This document shows, in pieces, positions 10,601-25,372 of a stretch of 64,000 bases of DNA. The stretch is from Allolobophora icterica (lineage: Eukaryota; Annelida; Clitellata; Crassiclitellata; Lumbricidae): the NCBI GenBank assembly GCA_963556255.1, contig OY744612.1, forward strand, positions 25,470,940-25,534,939, in the 5' to 3' direction. Under the pieces are notes generated by a model. That model saw only the letters and a program-made list of their open reading frames with translations, searched no databases and was not told the origin of the DNA. Made by a program: the position numbers and the translations under genes. The stretch's first letter is position 1, and every line of letters starts with the position of its first letter.

Positions 10601-11374
10601 TTTCAATAGTAAAAATCACAATGTAGTATATTTACAACGTATATAAATCAGACTGTTTTTTAATGTTCGTTTTAAAGGTAACTTTTCAATTTTTGCTGCT
10701 GTTTCGTTATCTTGTCAGCTTCAGAGGACTTCGCCCCTCTGACCCTCTGATCATCCTGATGAGAGGTTTTCCCAACACCTTTGGATCGATCTTGGGGCCA
10801 TCGCCCCCAGTCCCCATAACGCGGTCGCCATAGTCCAGTAATTTCCTCAAAACTGCCTGGCAACCAACTCCCGACCCAGGCCATGGACCCCTATTTCGGT
10901 CTTCGCGCCCAGGCCAAGCGGAAGAGAGTAATAAACTATTCTAATATGTTAGAAATATCCGATCAAAACCTATAATATACGTAGGGACGTATTTATGAAG
11001 CATGAAATTAATATCGATCCTTCTCATCTCATCTCATATAGCCTACCTATATGCCGCGGTCATTCGAGGGGGGGGGGATTGGACACCAAGTGGCTCAATG
11101 TATCTTGTTTGATTTATTAATGAAAACTGCTGCTGTTTTTTCCAGTTTTCATTCAGACCACTTCAGTGTTTGTTAAGTCAAAACTTTTTGCTAGAAATCT
11201 TCTGAAAAAAATCGATTTTTCCAATAAGTATTCTTCTTTCTTAGACACAGCTAAGAATCGAGGACACCCAAATCCACTACAATTTTGCCTGTAGCCTATA
11301 CCGGTTTTAAGTACGTAAGAAATTCCGGTTTGAACATCCGAACATGTAAGAATTTTTCACCCCCCCTCACCTTG

Positions 11375-12771
11375 TCACCTTGTGCTGTCAACTCTTGGAG
11401 CTCTAGCGATCGTCATGATAAACTTTCTCCATTGATTCCTATTCGAAGTCAGGTCCCTTAGTTCTTCCAGGTTCATGCCAGTTACCCCGTGAATCTCATC
11501 CATCCATTTCTTCCTTGGGCGACCCCGTCCCTTCCTCCCCTCACCACAAGCCAGCATCATTTCCTTTTCTAACCCATCAGATCGCATGACATGACCAAAG
11601 AATCCTAGCTTCGATCTTGTCGCCTTTTGTTTTAACGACTCTTCATTCTCGAGACCAATCTCCACTCGTATTGATTCGTTCGTCCTTTTCTCTGTCCATG
11701 ATATTCTCAACATCTTTCTCCATATCCACATTTCACATGCGCTGACCTTTTTATCCATACTCTTTGTCATTGTCCACGACTCACAGCCATACAGTACCGT
11801 TGGAAAGATTTACGAGCCTTTTTTTGCATCAATGCTCACATGCTTGTCCTTCCAAATCTTTTCCAGTCCACTCATTGCAGCTTTCCCTATTGCAATCCTT
11901 CGTTTTATTTCTGTATCACACTTTCCTTCCTTTTCAACCAATGATCCCAGGAAAGTGAAGCTTTTACCACCTCTATTTCTTCTCCGTCTATCTGAAAAGT
12001 ATCCCATTCTGCTGTTGTCATGACTTTTGTCTTCTTTATGTTGAAGTATAAGCCAGCTTTTTCACTTTCTCTCCTCACCCTTCTTATTAATTCTATCAGC
12101 TCATCTTTTCTTTTTGCCATTAATGTTGTATCATCCGCATATCTAAGATTATTCAATGTCCTTCCAGCAATTTTTACTCCCTCTTTTGCCCCTTCCAGAT
12201 CCGCCATTCTCATTATTCTTTCAGCGTATAAGTTAAACAGGAATGGAGACAAAATGCATCCTTGTCTCACCCCTTTCTTGATGTTGAATTTATCAGTGTC
12301 TCCGTATTCTGTTCTTATCACTGCTATCTGATCTTCATATAGTCCCCTCAATAGCCATATCAAGTGTTTCGGAATTCCCATCTCAAGCAGGGTTTTCCAC
12401 ATTAAATCGTGGTTAATGCAGTCGAATGCCTTACTATAATCAATGAAGCAGATGTACACCTCTTGTCCATACTCCCTTTGCCGTTCCATTATCCACCTTA
12501 AATTGGCAATATGGTCTCGGGTTCCTCGAGACTTCCTAAATCCAGCCTGGTTCACCGGAAGTTCCCTCTCAATTGTGCTTTCCATTCTTTTGTGAATTAT
12601 TTTCAGTAAAATTTTACTAGTGTGTGAAATTATTGCTATCGTCCTGTAATTTTCGCATTCCCTCGCATCTCCTTTCTTAAATATCGGTATAAAGATCGAC
12701 TTCTTCCAATCATCCGGCCATTCTCCAGTTGCCCATATTTGATTGCATAATCTTGTTATTGTTTTTATCAT
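11375..12771 (-). pseudogene. RTE-like reverse transcriptase, broken
   Basis: Minus-strand frames encode an RTE-type RT: FKKGDARECENYRTIAIISH, then FIDYSKAFDCINHDLMW, KKGVRQGCILSPFLFNLYAE with LRYADDTTLMAKRK, and the C-terminal part with LYGCESWT-like, WIWRKMLRISWT, LGFFGHVMRSD and GRGRPRKKWMDEI. The catalytic YADD is present. The frame shifts near 11,990-12,010 and again near 11,770-11,830, and the N-terminal endonuclease is missing, so the copy is dead and 5'-truncated. The insertion is absent from copy B (junction near 46,245). Flanking bases up to about 12,950 are locally rearranged: a piece near 12,820-12,950 resembles 45,867-45,965. Confidence 0.85.
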
Positions 12772-12950
12772 TGCATCGTCTCCTGCTTTTATTACCCCCC
12801 CCCCACCCAGTTCAAATGTGACAGTTCAAACCCTGATCAAGGCACTTAGGCCTACTGTACCACTCAAGATTTACACAAAACCACAGCACACATAGGTAAC
12901 TCACTGAACACTCCACGTAAGCTGAACGCAGTGAAACGATGAAGCAAGGC

Positions 12951-13728
12951 CTACCTGTGACACTCGACAATTCTTCACCGGAATATGAAAAAGCGGATTC
13001 CCTAGGCGACGACTTGGACAAGATTTTGTGAAAACTATGCGCAAATCGTCATCAGTACACTTTTTGTTACTTTGTTACACAACTAAACAACAGGATCTCA
13101 CTATCGACCTGTTTTTTTTAAAACTCAGCACTGTTAACTCGCGATTTCCTTTGCGTGTGTTAAGCCCAGTGACACGCAGGCTGCCTGTTGGTTTTCATCT
13201 ACATGTATGTACATTGTACAACCCATGTTCGTATAGGTTTAGCCAGCTATAAGTCTGCTAACCAGGACAGCATACGAGCAGCAAATATAATACGCTCCAC
13301 ACAAAATAAACACCCATGGGTGTTAGCTATCTCATTATAGGCCTAGTTACTGCATGAAAAATTTCACACTAAGTTTTACTAAAAAACAAATTACGTTTGT
13401 AATAAGAAATGTCGAACCACTTCCTTTCTAAGGATCACGCCGCCGTCGCGTTTGAACGCTCGTGGTTGGTTGACATGTACGAATCATAAAGTGCCTGCAC
13501 TTGGGCGCATGCGACTGGCCCACAAGTAAGTTAGAATTGTATTAGATTAAGTTAGATAACAGAACACTTAAATTTTTTCAGGCTTACCTATAGACAGCCA
13601 GTCACATCTAAAGGTTGCCTTTCTGCAATAGTTTTTATCCACGGCTTAGAACACGAAGCATTCATATATTATACAGCACTAGATCAAGACGTAGGCCATG
13701 GCAGGCAGGTTAATATATGTACAGGCAC
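12951..13728. other. Shared intergenic or intronic sequence, nothing identified
   Basis: The stretch aligns with 46,246-46,990. Short ORFs are not conserved in frame. No element termini or RNA genes were seen. Confidence 0.5.
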
Positions 13729-14228
<500 letters not shown>

Positions 14229-14703
14229 CCTTGCCTTATGCAAAGACTCAGCAATCATTCAAACAGGCAGTGGTGGTGAAGGATCTCACCCGATCAGTTC
14301 ATTGAAAATTGAGCAGGCTCGAGGCCATACAATCGCTACTTAAAATCGTGCACATTTACATTCACATTTACATTACAATGGGCGTTGTCTCTAACCCCAG
14401 CCGAGGGCAAATATATCGGTTGAACAGTTTTAATAGCGCCTAATCCTCTGCGCATGCGCGTCGACCGAATGCAACCAAGCTATCTGCAGCTGGTGACGCA
14501 GAGAGTTAGTTAATAGCCTAAAAGGCCTAGTTGCGCACACAAGCCGTTACGGAGCTTTGTGAGGTGGAACGAAAGAAGGAAAGAAAAGTAGTCTGTAGGT
14601 AGCGATTACTAGCAGACTGGCAGTTAAAGCGCGGGAATCGTCTAGTCTTCCGAACTGACTGTAAAACATCGGTAAGAGGCAAATTCGCGAACACTGAGAA
14701 CTG

Positions 14704-16382
14704 CAGAGGCGTAGCTAGGGGGGGGCAGGGGGGGGGCATGTGCCCCCGGGCGCCAAAGGAAGGGGGCGCCAAAATGAGGGTTAACAATTAATATTTTTTC
14801 CTTATTTTGCTGTAATTTTAACTATTTATTCCATAAATTATAAGATTTAATTTTGGCGCCCCAAAAATGTCCAGTTATATGGAGCGCTAAATGGGGCGCC
14901 AAAATCATCAGAGATGATTTTGGCGCCCCATTTTCACCTTCTTTGTTTGGGAACCAGCTGGAATGAATAGCTGCATTCTGCTGCATCCTTGGCCTAGGGA
15001 GGGCGGTGGTATGCAGTATACTGCCCCGGTAGGAGTAGCATCTGTCCACGTGCGCATGGGCTGCCTGAGAGTTAATCTAGCTCGGCCCGGCTTGGCTCTT
15101 GCGCCCCATAATTAGGGTATGGAATATTACAGTAGGCATCATGGACAGAGGGCGACTGCTGGTGCTGGCTGCTGTATCCAACTCGGCAGCTGATGGCTAC
15201 AGGGGCTCTGGAGTGATATGTTTACTTTATTGGGCCAAGAGGTCAAAATTACAAGCTAATTTTCAATAAGGCAGACATGCAGTCTTAGTCTGAGCGTGTA
15301 GACCGAATTATCAGAGCCCACGGTATAAGTCAGTAAGTACTCGCAGTTTAGCTATCTTGGATTTCAATTCTGAAGCATTAGGATAAAATAAAACAAATAT
15401 GTACCATCTGCTGCTGTAAGATATTATTTTAAATTTTTACATTTTTCAGTTAAATAATGGTAAATGTAAATGTAATGTAAATGTAAATCTCCGAAATCTC
15501 TCAGCGCCACTCAAAAGCCACGTCATGGAGACCAGCTTATTCACCGGCGCTATTATCAAATCAAGTCCATAATAGCCATGTCCGCCTTGTCCGTTCCGGT
15601 CCCAGGTCAGAGTCCGGGGAGGTCAAGCCGAGGAGACAGCAGGGTGCTACGGTGGTAATCGGTGATGATATCTTACAGCCATATGCCAGGAAAAAACTAA
15701 GTGAAGCTGAGGGCCGCAAAAGAAAGAAAGAAGCTGAGAAGACATAAAAAGTCTAGTAGGCCTTCATTTCTGGCAAGTTTTCTTTAAAAAACCAAGATGA
15801 CAGAAGCTGAAGCTGAAACTCCAACTCTTCAAAATCCTGAAGCTGAAAACTCCAACTCTTCAAAATCCGAAGACGGTGGAAGCGGATATCAACCACCTGT
15901 TTTAGAACATGAGATGGTTGACAGAGGTTGAACCATACCAAGACCACAACACGGAGGAAAGCATGGTTCAGACAGATGTTACTGACTATGCCGAGGAAAA
16001 CATCGCGGATGTCGTTGTTGAACAGGTTCAAAAAGACGTCGAACTTGCTAAAAGTAATGGAGACAATGAGACTGAAGAATCTTCTGTTAAAGAAGCTGAT
16101 GATAATCCAAGAAAAATTAATCTTTTGCAGACTATAGGCTATGTCTACGAGTTTAGGACAGTCATATGTATAATTTGAATTTATTGACTTTTTAAAAACA
16201 ATGTCTACGATCGTATATAGATTTTCAGAACCTAATTATACCACACTATTAATTTGTAGTTTTGATATTTTATGTCATTAAAATTTAAATTGCCATTCGA
16301 TGTATTTGGAAAATGTGAACCGTGGGGGGGCGCCAATTTCATAGTTCGCCCCCGGGCGCAAAATATCCTAGCTACGCCGCTG
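14704..16382 (+). mobile_element. hAT element with ZMYM1-like transposase start, copy A only
   Basis: The insertion is 1,679 bp with termini CAGAGGCGTAGCTAGG and CCTAGCTACGCCGCTG and exact 8-bp duplications GAGAACTG (14,696-14,703 and 16,383-16,390). The matching site in copy B (near 48,465) is empty. Near 15,685 it encodes PGKKLSEAEGRKRKKEAEK, the basic start typical of ZMYM1-like hAT transposases, followed by an acidic remnant in broken frames. The catalytic and dimerisation parts are missing. A reversed SINE-like repeat is nested at 15,453-15,655. Confidence 0.88.
15453..15655 (-). repeat. SINE-like repeat, reversed, nested in hAT
   Basis: The reverse complement matches 38,189-38,395 from ACCACCGTAGCA to the (ATTTAC)n tail with moderate divergence. 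Confidence 0.65.
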
Positions 16383-17461
16383 GAGAACTGTACATCGAAC
16401 TCCACACAACACCTAACGAACAAACTGTTCATTGGCTGAGATCAACCAGTTCCGAACATTCTCACCCACATCACGTGCAGATCTCAGACTTCGCGCGAGA
16501 TCTCGCTGGTTTCAAACTGTACACCGGAAACGACGAATTCAAAGCGACTCGACGGTCGTCTGCTGTTCGTGATTGCCGTTGTGGCACTATAGTAATAGTC
16601 TTTCAGCTTTCGTTAACAAAGATAGAGGAGCGCTTATCACATCACGTCCAATCAATCAATCGTGGAATTTATATAGCGCCTCTTCAAGGGCTCTACTCAG
16701 AGGCGCACAAGTCTTTCGTTTATGGCCATTTAAGATAATGAGCAAATGCGCTAGGCCTGTATAAATTTCTTCACCACTAACTAAGGCCGCCTGTTGTGCT
16801 CTGTTGCGCACAGCTCAGTCGATATTGGGCCTCGGAGCTCGTGAATGGTAAGGACGAGGTCCCAGTCGTGCAGTAAAGTTGTGAAATTTTCATATTTTGG
16901 TATCTAAAATCAAGAGTTTAGATTACAGAATAAGTGTAACAGCAGATTGGGAAATTCGCTGACGAACATTTGAAATCGGTTTTCGATTATAATTATTTCG
17001 ACGAGATCTTTGAAATTTTGTGACCGTTGAAAATCAGTGTGTGCGTCGAATCGAGCGGCAGCCATTGTGGGACTCGAGTGTTTCGGAATGGATAGTCCGA
17101 ACACTCTTCCGAATTTTTACCATAAGCAAAAAAGGATAAAATTTCAATTGTTATTTTGTACCAATGATCTGAAACAGTGATCACTTCTGATTCAGGTCCC
17201 TTCCATTAAAAATTAATGTGCAAATAAGAGCCATAGTGAAGGTAAGACAGATCGAATAAGGCAACATAAGGGAACACAGACAAGGAGAGATTAGATCAGA
17301 CTCATCGTAAATATCTCTTCCAACTTCAAATCCTTGTGGAGCTGTAACTAAGATAAACAAATTTCTGATTGGTTGCAGTTCGCCAAATGAACCGCCTAGT
17401 GACGATGCTGAGAACTACCACAGGAAATTCCACTCGGCGATGACGTAGTCCCGGCGAGGCC
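16383..17461. other. Shared noncoding sequence
   Basis: The stretch aligns with 48,470-49,508. Copy A has a small extra piece near 16,650-16,710 (AATCAATCAATC, then TATATAGCGCCTCTTC), a LINE or SINE 3' end. The ORFs here are not conserved between the copies. Confidence 0.5.
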
Positions 17462-17470
17462 CAACATGGC

Positions 17471-17869
17471 CAGTGTGTAATCTAGACGTCTTTAGGGGGA
17501 ATTTCCGCCCCCCCAGGGTTTATGTTCCCCCAGAGGAGAGCAATATTATAATGTAGAGACCTTATGGGGACGGAAATTCCCCCCAGGAAACATGGTTTTC
17601 CCCTCCGAGAGGTGAGTAATATACCTTTTTGAGAGACAAATCCTAAAAAAGGTCATGAACCTTTTTGAGAGAGTAATTCCTATAGGAAAAGTGTAAAAAG
17701 TTGGATGGATGTCTAAAAAAGGTCATCAACATTTTTGAAGATGAAAGTTTAAAAAAGTGTGGATGAAAGTTTAAAATTGTGAAACTAGATGAAATTAAAA
17801 AAACATGGTTGATCCCCCCAGAAACCTTGTGTTGCCCCCACCAGAAGATGGGGACTAGATTAAACACTG
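17471..17869. mobile_element. MITE, CAGTGTTTAATCTAG family, 9-bp target duplication, copy A
   Basis: The termini are CAGTGTGTAATCTAG and CTAGATTAAACACTG. The flanks are an exact 9-bp duplication CAACATGGC, and the copy B site (CCCAACATGGCGG near 49,513) is empty. A relative with the same features is at 40,404-40,731 at a different site. Confidence 0.85.
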
Positions 17870-18087
17870 CAACATGGCGGCTCGTCGGCCTCGCTTTAGA
17901 GACGATCTACATATCTATCTCGGTGAAATTCCACGAAAACGAGACGCATGGAATACAGTGACCGAGACCGAAAAATTCTGGTCGACACATCCGATTCCCA
18001 TCCGTTAGCTTTCGTCTGCATGGTTCAAGGAGATTCATATTCAGTTCTCTGGTGTACCACACTCTCTTCCGTTCTGTGTTCCGTTCA

Positions 18088-18251
<164 letters not shown>

Positions 18252-18320
18252 ATCTGTTTGTCTGTTTGTCTGAGGTTAAGAATAGAGTTTTATGTGTGTG
18301 TCAGTCTCCCTATTCATCTA

Positions 18321-18377
<57 letters not shown>

Positions 18378-18729
18378 ATATCTGTCTATCTATTTATCCA
18401 TCATCCACCAATCCATCTATCTCCTCTCTAATACATGGGGCTGATCGCGCACCCCCACCCACCATCTGACTCATAGGCAACGTCATCAACGACTGTGCTA
18501 AATAGTTAACTGACGTCACAAGTGGATGCGAAAACGGAGTTTTATTTAGTAGGTGATGAGGGATTGCTATTGGTATAGTTGGTAATTAACTCCTCGGAGA
18601 GATGCTATTTAGTCTCTTTCGCCGGGACCGGGATTGGAACGCCTCTGAATAGCGATCCTGTTGGGGCGCTCTAAAAAGGCTCCGAATGAATAAAATTTTG
18701 AACGAATGTTAGTTAATAAGGCGCTATAC

Positions 18730-18992
18730 CAGCGGTTTTCAAACGGTGGTACGCGTACCACTAGTGGTACGCCAGGTGTCGCTAAGTGGTACGTGAAAAA
18801 TTCAAAAATATTGCATTGTTAAAATTAATAAATTATATATTAATTTTTAGAATTTGACTACCTGCGGTCCTTCGCTAATTGCAAGGGGTCTTCACGCTCG
18901 CCTGTTGTTTTTGATCTGACCTTTGCCTGTGGCATGCCAACATTCAATTTTTTACCTGATGGTACAATTAAAATAAAGTTTGAAAACCGCTG
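18730..18992. mobile_element. hAT-type MITE (CAGCGGTTTTCAAAC), shared, copy A
   Basis: The termini are CAGCGGTTTTCAAAC and GTTTGAAAACCGCTG. The flanks CGCTATAC and CGCTGTAC form an 8-bp duplication with one change. It is at the same place in copy B (51,130-51,384), so it inserted before the duplication. Confidence 0.85.
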
Positions 18993-19701
18993 CGCTGTAC
19001 AATTGCTCGGTTAAATTTACGTGGACAATGAAGGGCGTAATTCTTTGTCTCTGCCTGTTTGATTAGGTCTTTGATCTTTGGCTGCTACAGGTATCTATGC
19101 TTGAGTTCTTGTACCTTACGTCATTGAAGGAGATTGACTTCCGCAAATTTTCAGTTCCTCCATTGTCAATGCCAATCACCCACCATCATCTGCCGCAGGC
19201 TCCTCTATCTATCACACCTCCGGCTTTCCACTCAAAACTGAAGTCTCACCTCTTCGAGATTTCATACCCCGACTCACCTGATCCTTCGCCTTCCAATTCT
19301 CGATCTAAACAGCACCCGCCTTAGCAGCTACTCTACCTTCTCTGACCTTTTGACTATCATTACCTCATAATTATCCTAAGCTACCCTATCTTAACTGTAT
19401 TGTCTTGCTTTACCTTACCCTAAGACACCTTACCTTAGCTATTTCATTCTTACACTACTGACCAAGTGACCAATGATCTTTTACACGGGTCTATGAATGA
19501 ATTGTTTATGGTTAGGAAGAAACAGCTACAACTCTATAAATTAGTAGGTTTATTGGCTATTACAATGTAATTGCAAACAAACGATTTTGAAGTTGACATT
19601 CTTTACGGCGAGATTAGTTACATTACAAAAAGGTTAAGTATCTAATCAAATCTCCAGATTTTTTAGCGCCGTTAGTATGCTGCATTATCATCGAGATCCT
19701 C
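18960..19701. other. 742-bp tract identical to copy B
   Basis: By eye, every base from 18,960 to 19,701 equals 51,352-52,093. Sequence on both sides shows frequent substitutions and small indels. The tract holds a 75-codon ORF (19,097-19,324) whose C-terminal part (HSKLKSHLFEISYPDSP) resembles the tail of LINE proteins. I do not call it a gene. Confidence 0.8.
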
Positions 19702-19879
19702 GAATGAGTTTCTGTGAAGTGGCGCTATATAAATGTGCGTTTACAAGGCATCAATCGAAGGTCGCATCATGTGAAACCGTTTTAAACATCACAATCCATA
19801 AAAGAAGTCCCGTTAAATTCCAATGGGTTAGAGACACTGGAAGTCTGGATGTACGGTGGATAAGCAAACTGGAAAGAGA

Positions 19880-20886
19880 ACAGTTACAAGTTCAGCTCGG
19901 AGTGACACTGAGTCTTAGGTTCAGCATGGAATGTCACCGAGTCTTAAGTTCAGCTTGGAATGGCACTGAGTCTTAAGTTCAGCTTGAAGTGGCATTGAGT
20001 CTTAAGTTCAGCTCGGAATGACACTGAGTCTTAGGTTCAGCATGGAATGGCATTGAGCTAGTCTTAGGTTCAGCTTGGAATGGCACTGAGTCTTAGGTTC
20101 AGCTTGGAATGACACTGAGTCTTAAGTTCAGGTTGGAATGGCACTGTGTCTTAGGTTCAGCTTGGAATGGCACTGAGTCTTAGGTTCAGCTTGGATTGGC
20201 ACTGAGTCTTAAGTTCAGGTTTGAATGACACTGAGTCTTAGGTTCAGGTTGGATTGGCACTGAGTCTTAAGTTCAGGTTGGAATGACACTGAGTCTTAGG
20301 TTCAGGTTGGATTGGCACTGAGTCTTAAGTTCAGGTTGGAATGACACTGAGTCTTAGGTTCAGCTTGGAATGGCACCGAATCTTAAGTTCAGGTTGGAAT
20401 GACACGGAGTCTTAAGTTCAGGTTGGAATGACACTGAGTCTTAGGTTCAGCATGGAATGGCATTGAGCTCGTAATGGCACCGAGTCTTAAGTTCAGGTTG
20501 GAATGACACTGAGTCTTAAGTTCAGGTTAGAATGACACTGAGTCTCAGGTTCAGCTTGGAATGGCACTGAGTCTTAAGTTCAGGTTGGAATGACACTGAG
20601 TCTTAGGTTCAGCTTGGAATGGCACCGAATCTTAAGTTCAGGTTGGAATGACACGGAGTCTTAAGTTCAGGTTGGAATGACACTGAGTCTTAAGTTCAGG
20701 TTGGAATGACACTGAGTCTTAGGTTCAGCTTGGAATGGCACTGAATCTTAAGTTCAGCTCGAAGTGGCATTGAGTCTTAAGTTCAGCTCGGAACGACACT
20801 GAGTCTTAAGTTCAGCTTGGAATGGCACTGAGTCTTAGGTTGAGCTCGGAATGGCACTGAGACTTAAGTTTAGTTCGGAATGGCAC
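19880..20886. repeat. 29-bp minisatellite, copy A
   Basis: About 34 units of GGAATGACACTGAGTCTTAG plus GTTCAGCTT, with variant units. Copy B has the same array at 52,286-52,890 and 57,740-58,184, split by a CR1-like insertion. Confidence 0.92.
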
Positions 20887-21369
20887 AGCATAACTAACAA
20901 AACACAGAACTGGACGGCGAATCCCACAGCTTCGGAACAGCCACGGTGAACGCCGGAGAACCCAACGCTGGTTTGGTACAAGGCAGAGCGAGAGTCAAGA
21001 GGATCTCATTCGATCGAGTGTTTCTCAACATAAAAGGTCAGCAAGGAGCAGAGATAGGTCTGTTTATTTCCTCGCAGTACCTTATGATCGCTACGATCAA
21101 GACCTTCTCCTTTGGTGGACTGGTGGCTGGCGTAACGAATGCAATATTGGCTTGTACATGTTGTTGCTTAAGGGTTTTATCTGTGCATTTTCAACCATCT
21201 GTAGTTCGTGCAAATCTCTGTAAGTGATATTAGTGAGAAGTAGGTCATAGTACTCGTTCGGGTCGGCTAGAAGCCATGGCATTGCTAGTGAAGCATGACA
21301 GTCCAAGACATATAGCATCTGGTTCCACGAATATCTCGTATCTCAAATGATTGACATATGGCACGAATA
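20887..21369. other. Shared sequence with competing ORFs, undecided
   Basis: Open frames exist on both strands (20,946-21,227 plus; 21,097-21,318 minus), and both recur in copy B at 58,242-58,523 and 58,393-58,614. The few base differences change residues in the minus frame, and I recognise no domain, so neither frame is supported as a gene. An AATAAA on the minus strand near 21,063-21,068 could serve as a polyadenylation signal for gene 1. Confidence 0.4.
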
Positions 21370-21860
21370 TGGCGCAGTAACTTCGAGATAAGACTTTTTC
21401 CTAATAGTTGAGAGTTTCTAGGAACCAGTTTGATAAAGAACGTTTATGATATGATAAGGCAACTTCAAGATAAAACTTTTTCCTAATAGTTGAGAATCTC
21501 TAAGACCCGGTTTGATAGAGTAAGTTATGACATGATACGGTAACCCCAAGATAAGAATTTTTCCTAATAGTTGAGTGTCTCAAGAACCGGTTTAACATAA
21601 CATGACACGGGTCTTAAGTGGTTAAGAAGACGTGTAGTCTGTGTTAGAACCACTGTTTGATAGAGTACGTTATGACGTCATACTGTAACTTCAAGATAAG
21701 AAATTTTCCTAACAGTCGAAAGTCTCTAAGAAACTGTTTGATAGGATTATAGTACGTTATGATGTGATACGGTAACTTCAATGTACGACTTTTCCTAATA
21801 GTTAGTCTATAAGAACCGGTTTGATAGAGAACGTTATGATATGATACAGTAACTTCAAAA
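21370..21860. repeat. About 92-bp tandem repeat 3' of the gene 1 stop, copy A
   Basis: Five to six degenerate units contain CTAATAGTTGAGAGTCTC, then AAGAACCGGTTTGATAGAG, then a TTATGACATGATACGG-like word. They lie directly downstream of the SH2 stop codon on the minus strand and so may be in the 3' UTR. Copy B has them at about 58,670-59,630, interrupted by a MITE. Confidence 0.75.
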
Positions 21861-21873
21861 CTGGAGTATCTTA

Positions 21874-22117
21874 TTACATGTAGTTGAAAGAGTCTCTTGG
21901 AATCGGATTGATGAGTTTCGGAAGATTTCTTCCGCTGACTAAGAGACTTCCTGGAACCAGCGGGTGGACCTTGTAGTGGTCTATTAGTTCCGCGATCGAT
22001 CTGGCCTCATAGTCACCGCGGAAGAGAAAATAGCGTCGGGAATTCGAATCCCACCGTTGAAGAATAACGAAGTGTTTCAGTTTGCCTTTATGCCTATGCA
22101 CGAAAGAAGAACAAGAT
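21874..22117 (-). CDS. SH2 domain second half and C-terminus, gene 1, copy A
   Basis: This terminal coding exon has acceptor CATTTGCAG|AT, with one base completing the codon from the previous exon. It encodes about 80 residues and ends in TAA at 21,874-21,876. SH2 features are the beta-D strand GKLKHFVIL, the strand RRYFLFRGDYEARSI and helix B AELIDHYKVHPLV. These follow the phosphotyrosine-binding first half at 24,783-24,889. SH2 domains bind phosphotyrosine peptides in signalling complexes. About 25 residues follow, so the SH2 is C-terminal. The copy B exon is open with few changes. Confidence 0.82.
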
Positions 22118-22257
22118 CTGCAAATGAAAAATTTATATATCGCCAGCTGATTTGATAATGCGTCTGTAGGTAAGGCATCTTGGACGGGCGCTATATAAAT
22201 ACTCTGAATGAAAGAAAGAAAGAATGAACGACGCAGATATGCTATATAAATGCTAAT

Positions 22258-24460
<2,203 letters not shown>

Positions 24461-24782
24461 ATAATGGAATGCAGATAATGTAATGCAGGTAAGTGTAATG
24501 ATGATCATGGTGATGATGATGATGACAACAATGCAATTATGATTGTTGTCGAGCTGTGACGATGACGATGATGATGACTATGTTGAAAAATTATGAGGAT
24601 GATAAGACGACGTAAATTATTGTCATGATTTTCTTACTGGTGATGCTTTTGGTAATGATGACGACGACGACGACCTTGATGATGATTATGCGAAAGTGCC
24701 AACGCATGACGATGGAAAGTACAACGATGGCGCCATAGAAGCTCTTAGAGAGGATAACCAGCGGACAGGTAATCCTACTCAC

Positions 24783-24889
24783 GTGACGGTGAGAGCCAGG
24801 TGGACCTGGACCATGTTCTCGTCGGACAGAAAGGCCCTGATGAGGTACCATCCGTCCGTCTTCTCATATGGCTTCATCACTTCGCTTAT
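24783..24889 (-). CDS. SH2 domain first half, gene 1, copy A
   Basis: This 107-nt internal exon has acceptor GTTGTAG|AT and donor GTCAC|GTGAGT, phase 0 to 2. It encodes SEVMKPYEKTDGWYLIRAFL then SDENMVQVHLALTV. DGWYLIRAF matches the SH2 FLVR-type strand with the invariant phosphotyrosine-binding Arg, and VHLALTV is the next strand. The phase joins exactly to the exon at 21,874-22,117. The start of the domain (W-x-x-G) should be in an upstream exon. The copy B exon (61,208-61,314) has the same length and sites. A long plus-strand ORF over the same bases is a shadow. Confidence 0.82.
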
Positions 24890-25194
24890 CTACAACATCC
24901 AAAACAACAACGAAGGGTTCTTCAGAACAGGATATTACATCCAGGTTTTTCCCACGATGACTACATTAACACGATGCAATGGGTGGCCACTTGGCTTTGC
25001 TGATACGACGTTCGCATGCGCTGTGAATTTCAGAAAAATAGTGCCGGTTAGTATTTGGATGAATGGCCGAGTGCCAAAATGAGCCCACTTAGCCGTCCAT
25101 GCTTTCAGAGTCGGTAATAGGTATCAATGGAGGTTGGGAGGTTGAAAGGTGTGCTGTCGTGTGAATTTCTGGAACAGTACGCCTCAGCCGAAGC

Positions 25195-25372
25195 ATTTAC
25201 CCCGGGACCACGTTTCTCAGACCCTGGGACCACGCGTGCTTCTCACACCATGGGACCACGCTGCTCAGACCCTGGTACCACGCGTGCTTCTCACACCATG
25301 GGACCACGCTGCTCAGACCCTGGGACAACGCGTGCTTCTCACACCATGGGACCACGCTCCTCAGAAGCTTCT
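25195..25372. repeat. Intronic minisatellite (TTCTCAGACCCTGGGACCAC)
   Basis: Units of about 22 or 48 bp contain GGGACCACGC and CTCAGACCCT. The copy B array is at about 61,615-61,825 and is built of 22-bp units. It lies between two gene 1 exons. Confidence 0.85.

Noticed and set aside
19880..20886. CRISPR-like array
   Set aside because: Units are directly adjacent without spacers and vary by point changes. This is a minisatellite in a eukaryotic genome.
20946..21318. ORFs on both strands, repeated at 58,242-58,614
   Set aside because: No domain, no clear splice sites, and the few base differences between copies are nonsynonymous in the minus frame. Left undecided rather than called a gene.
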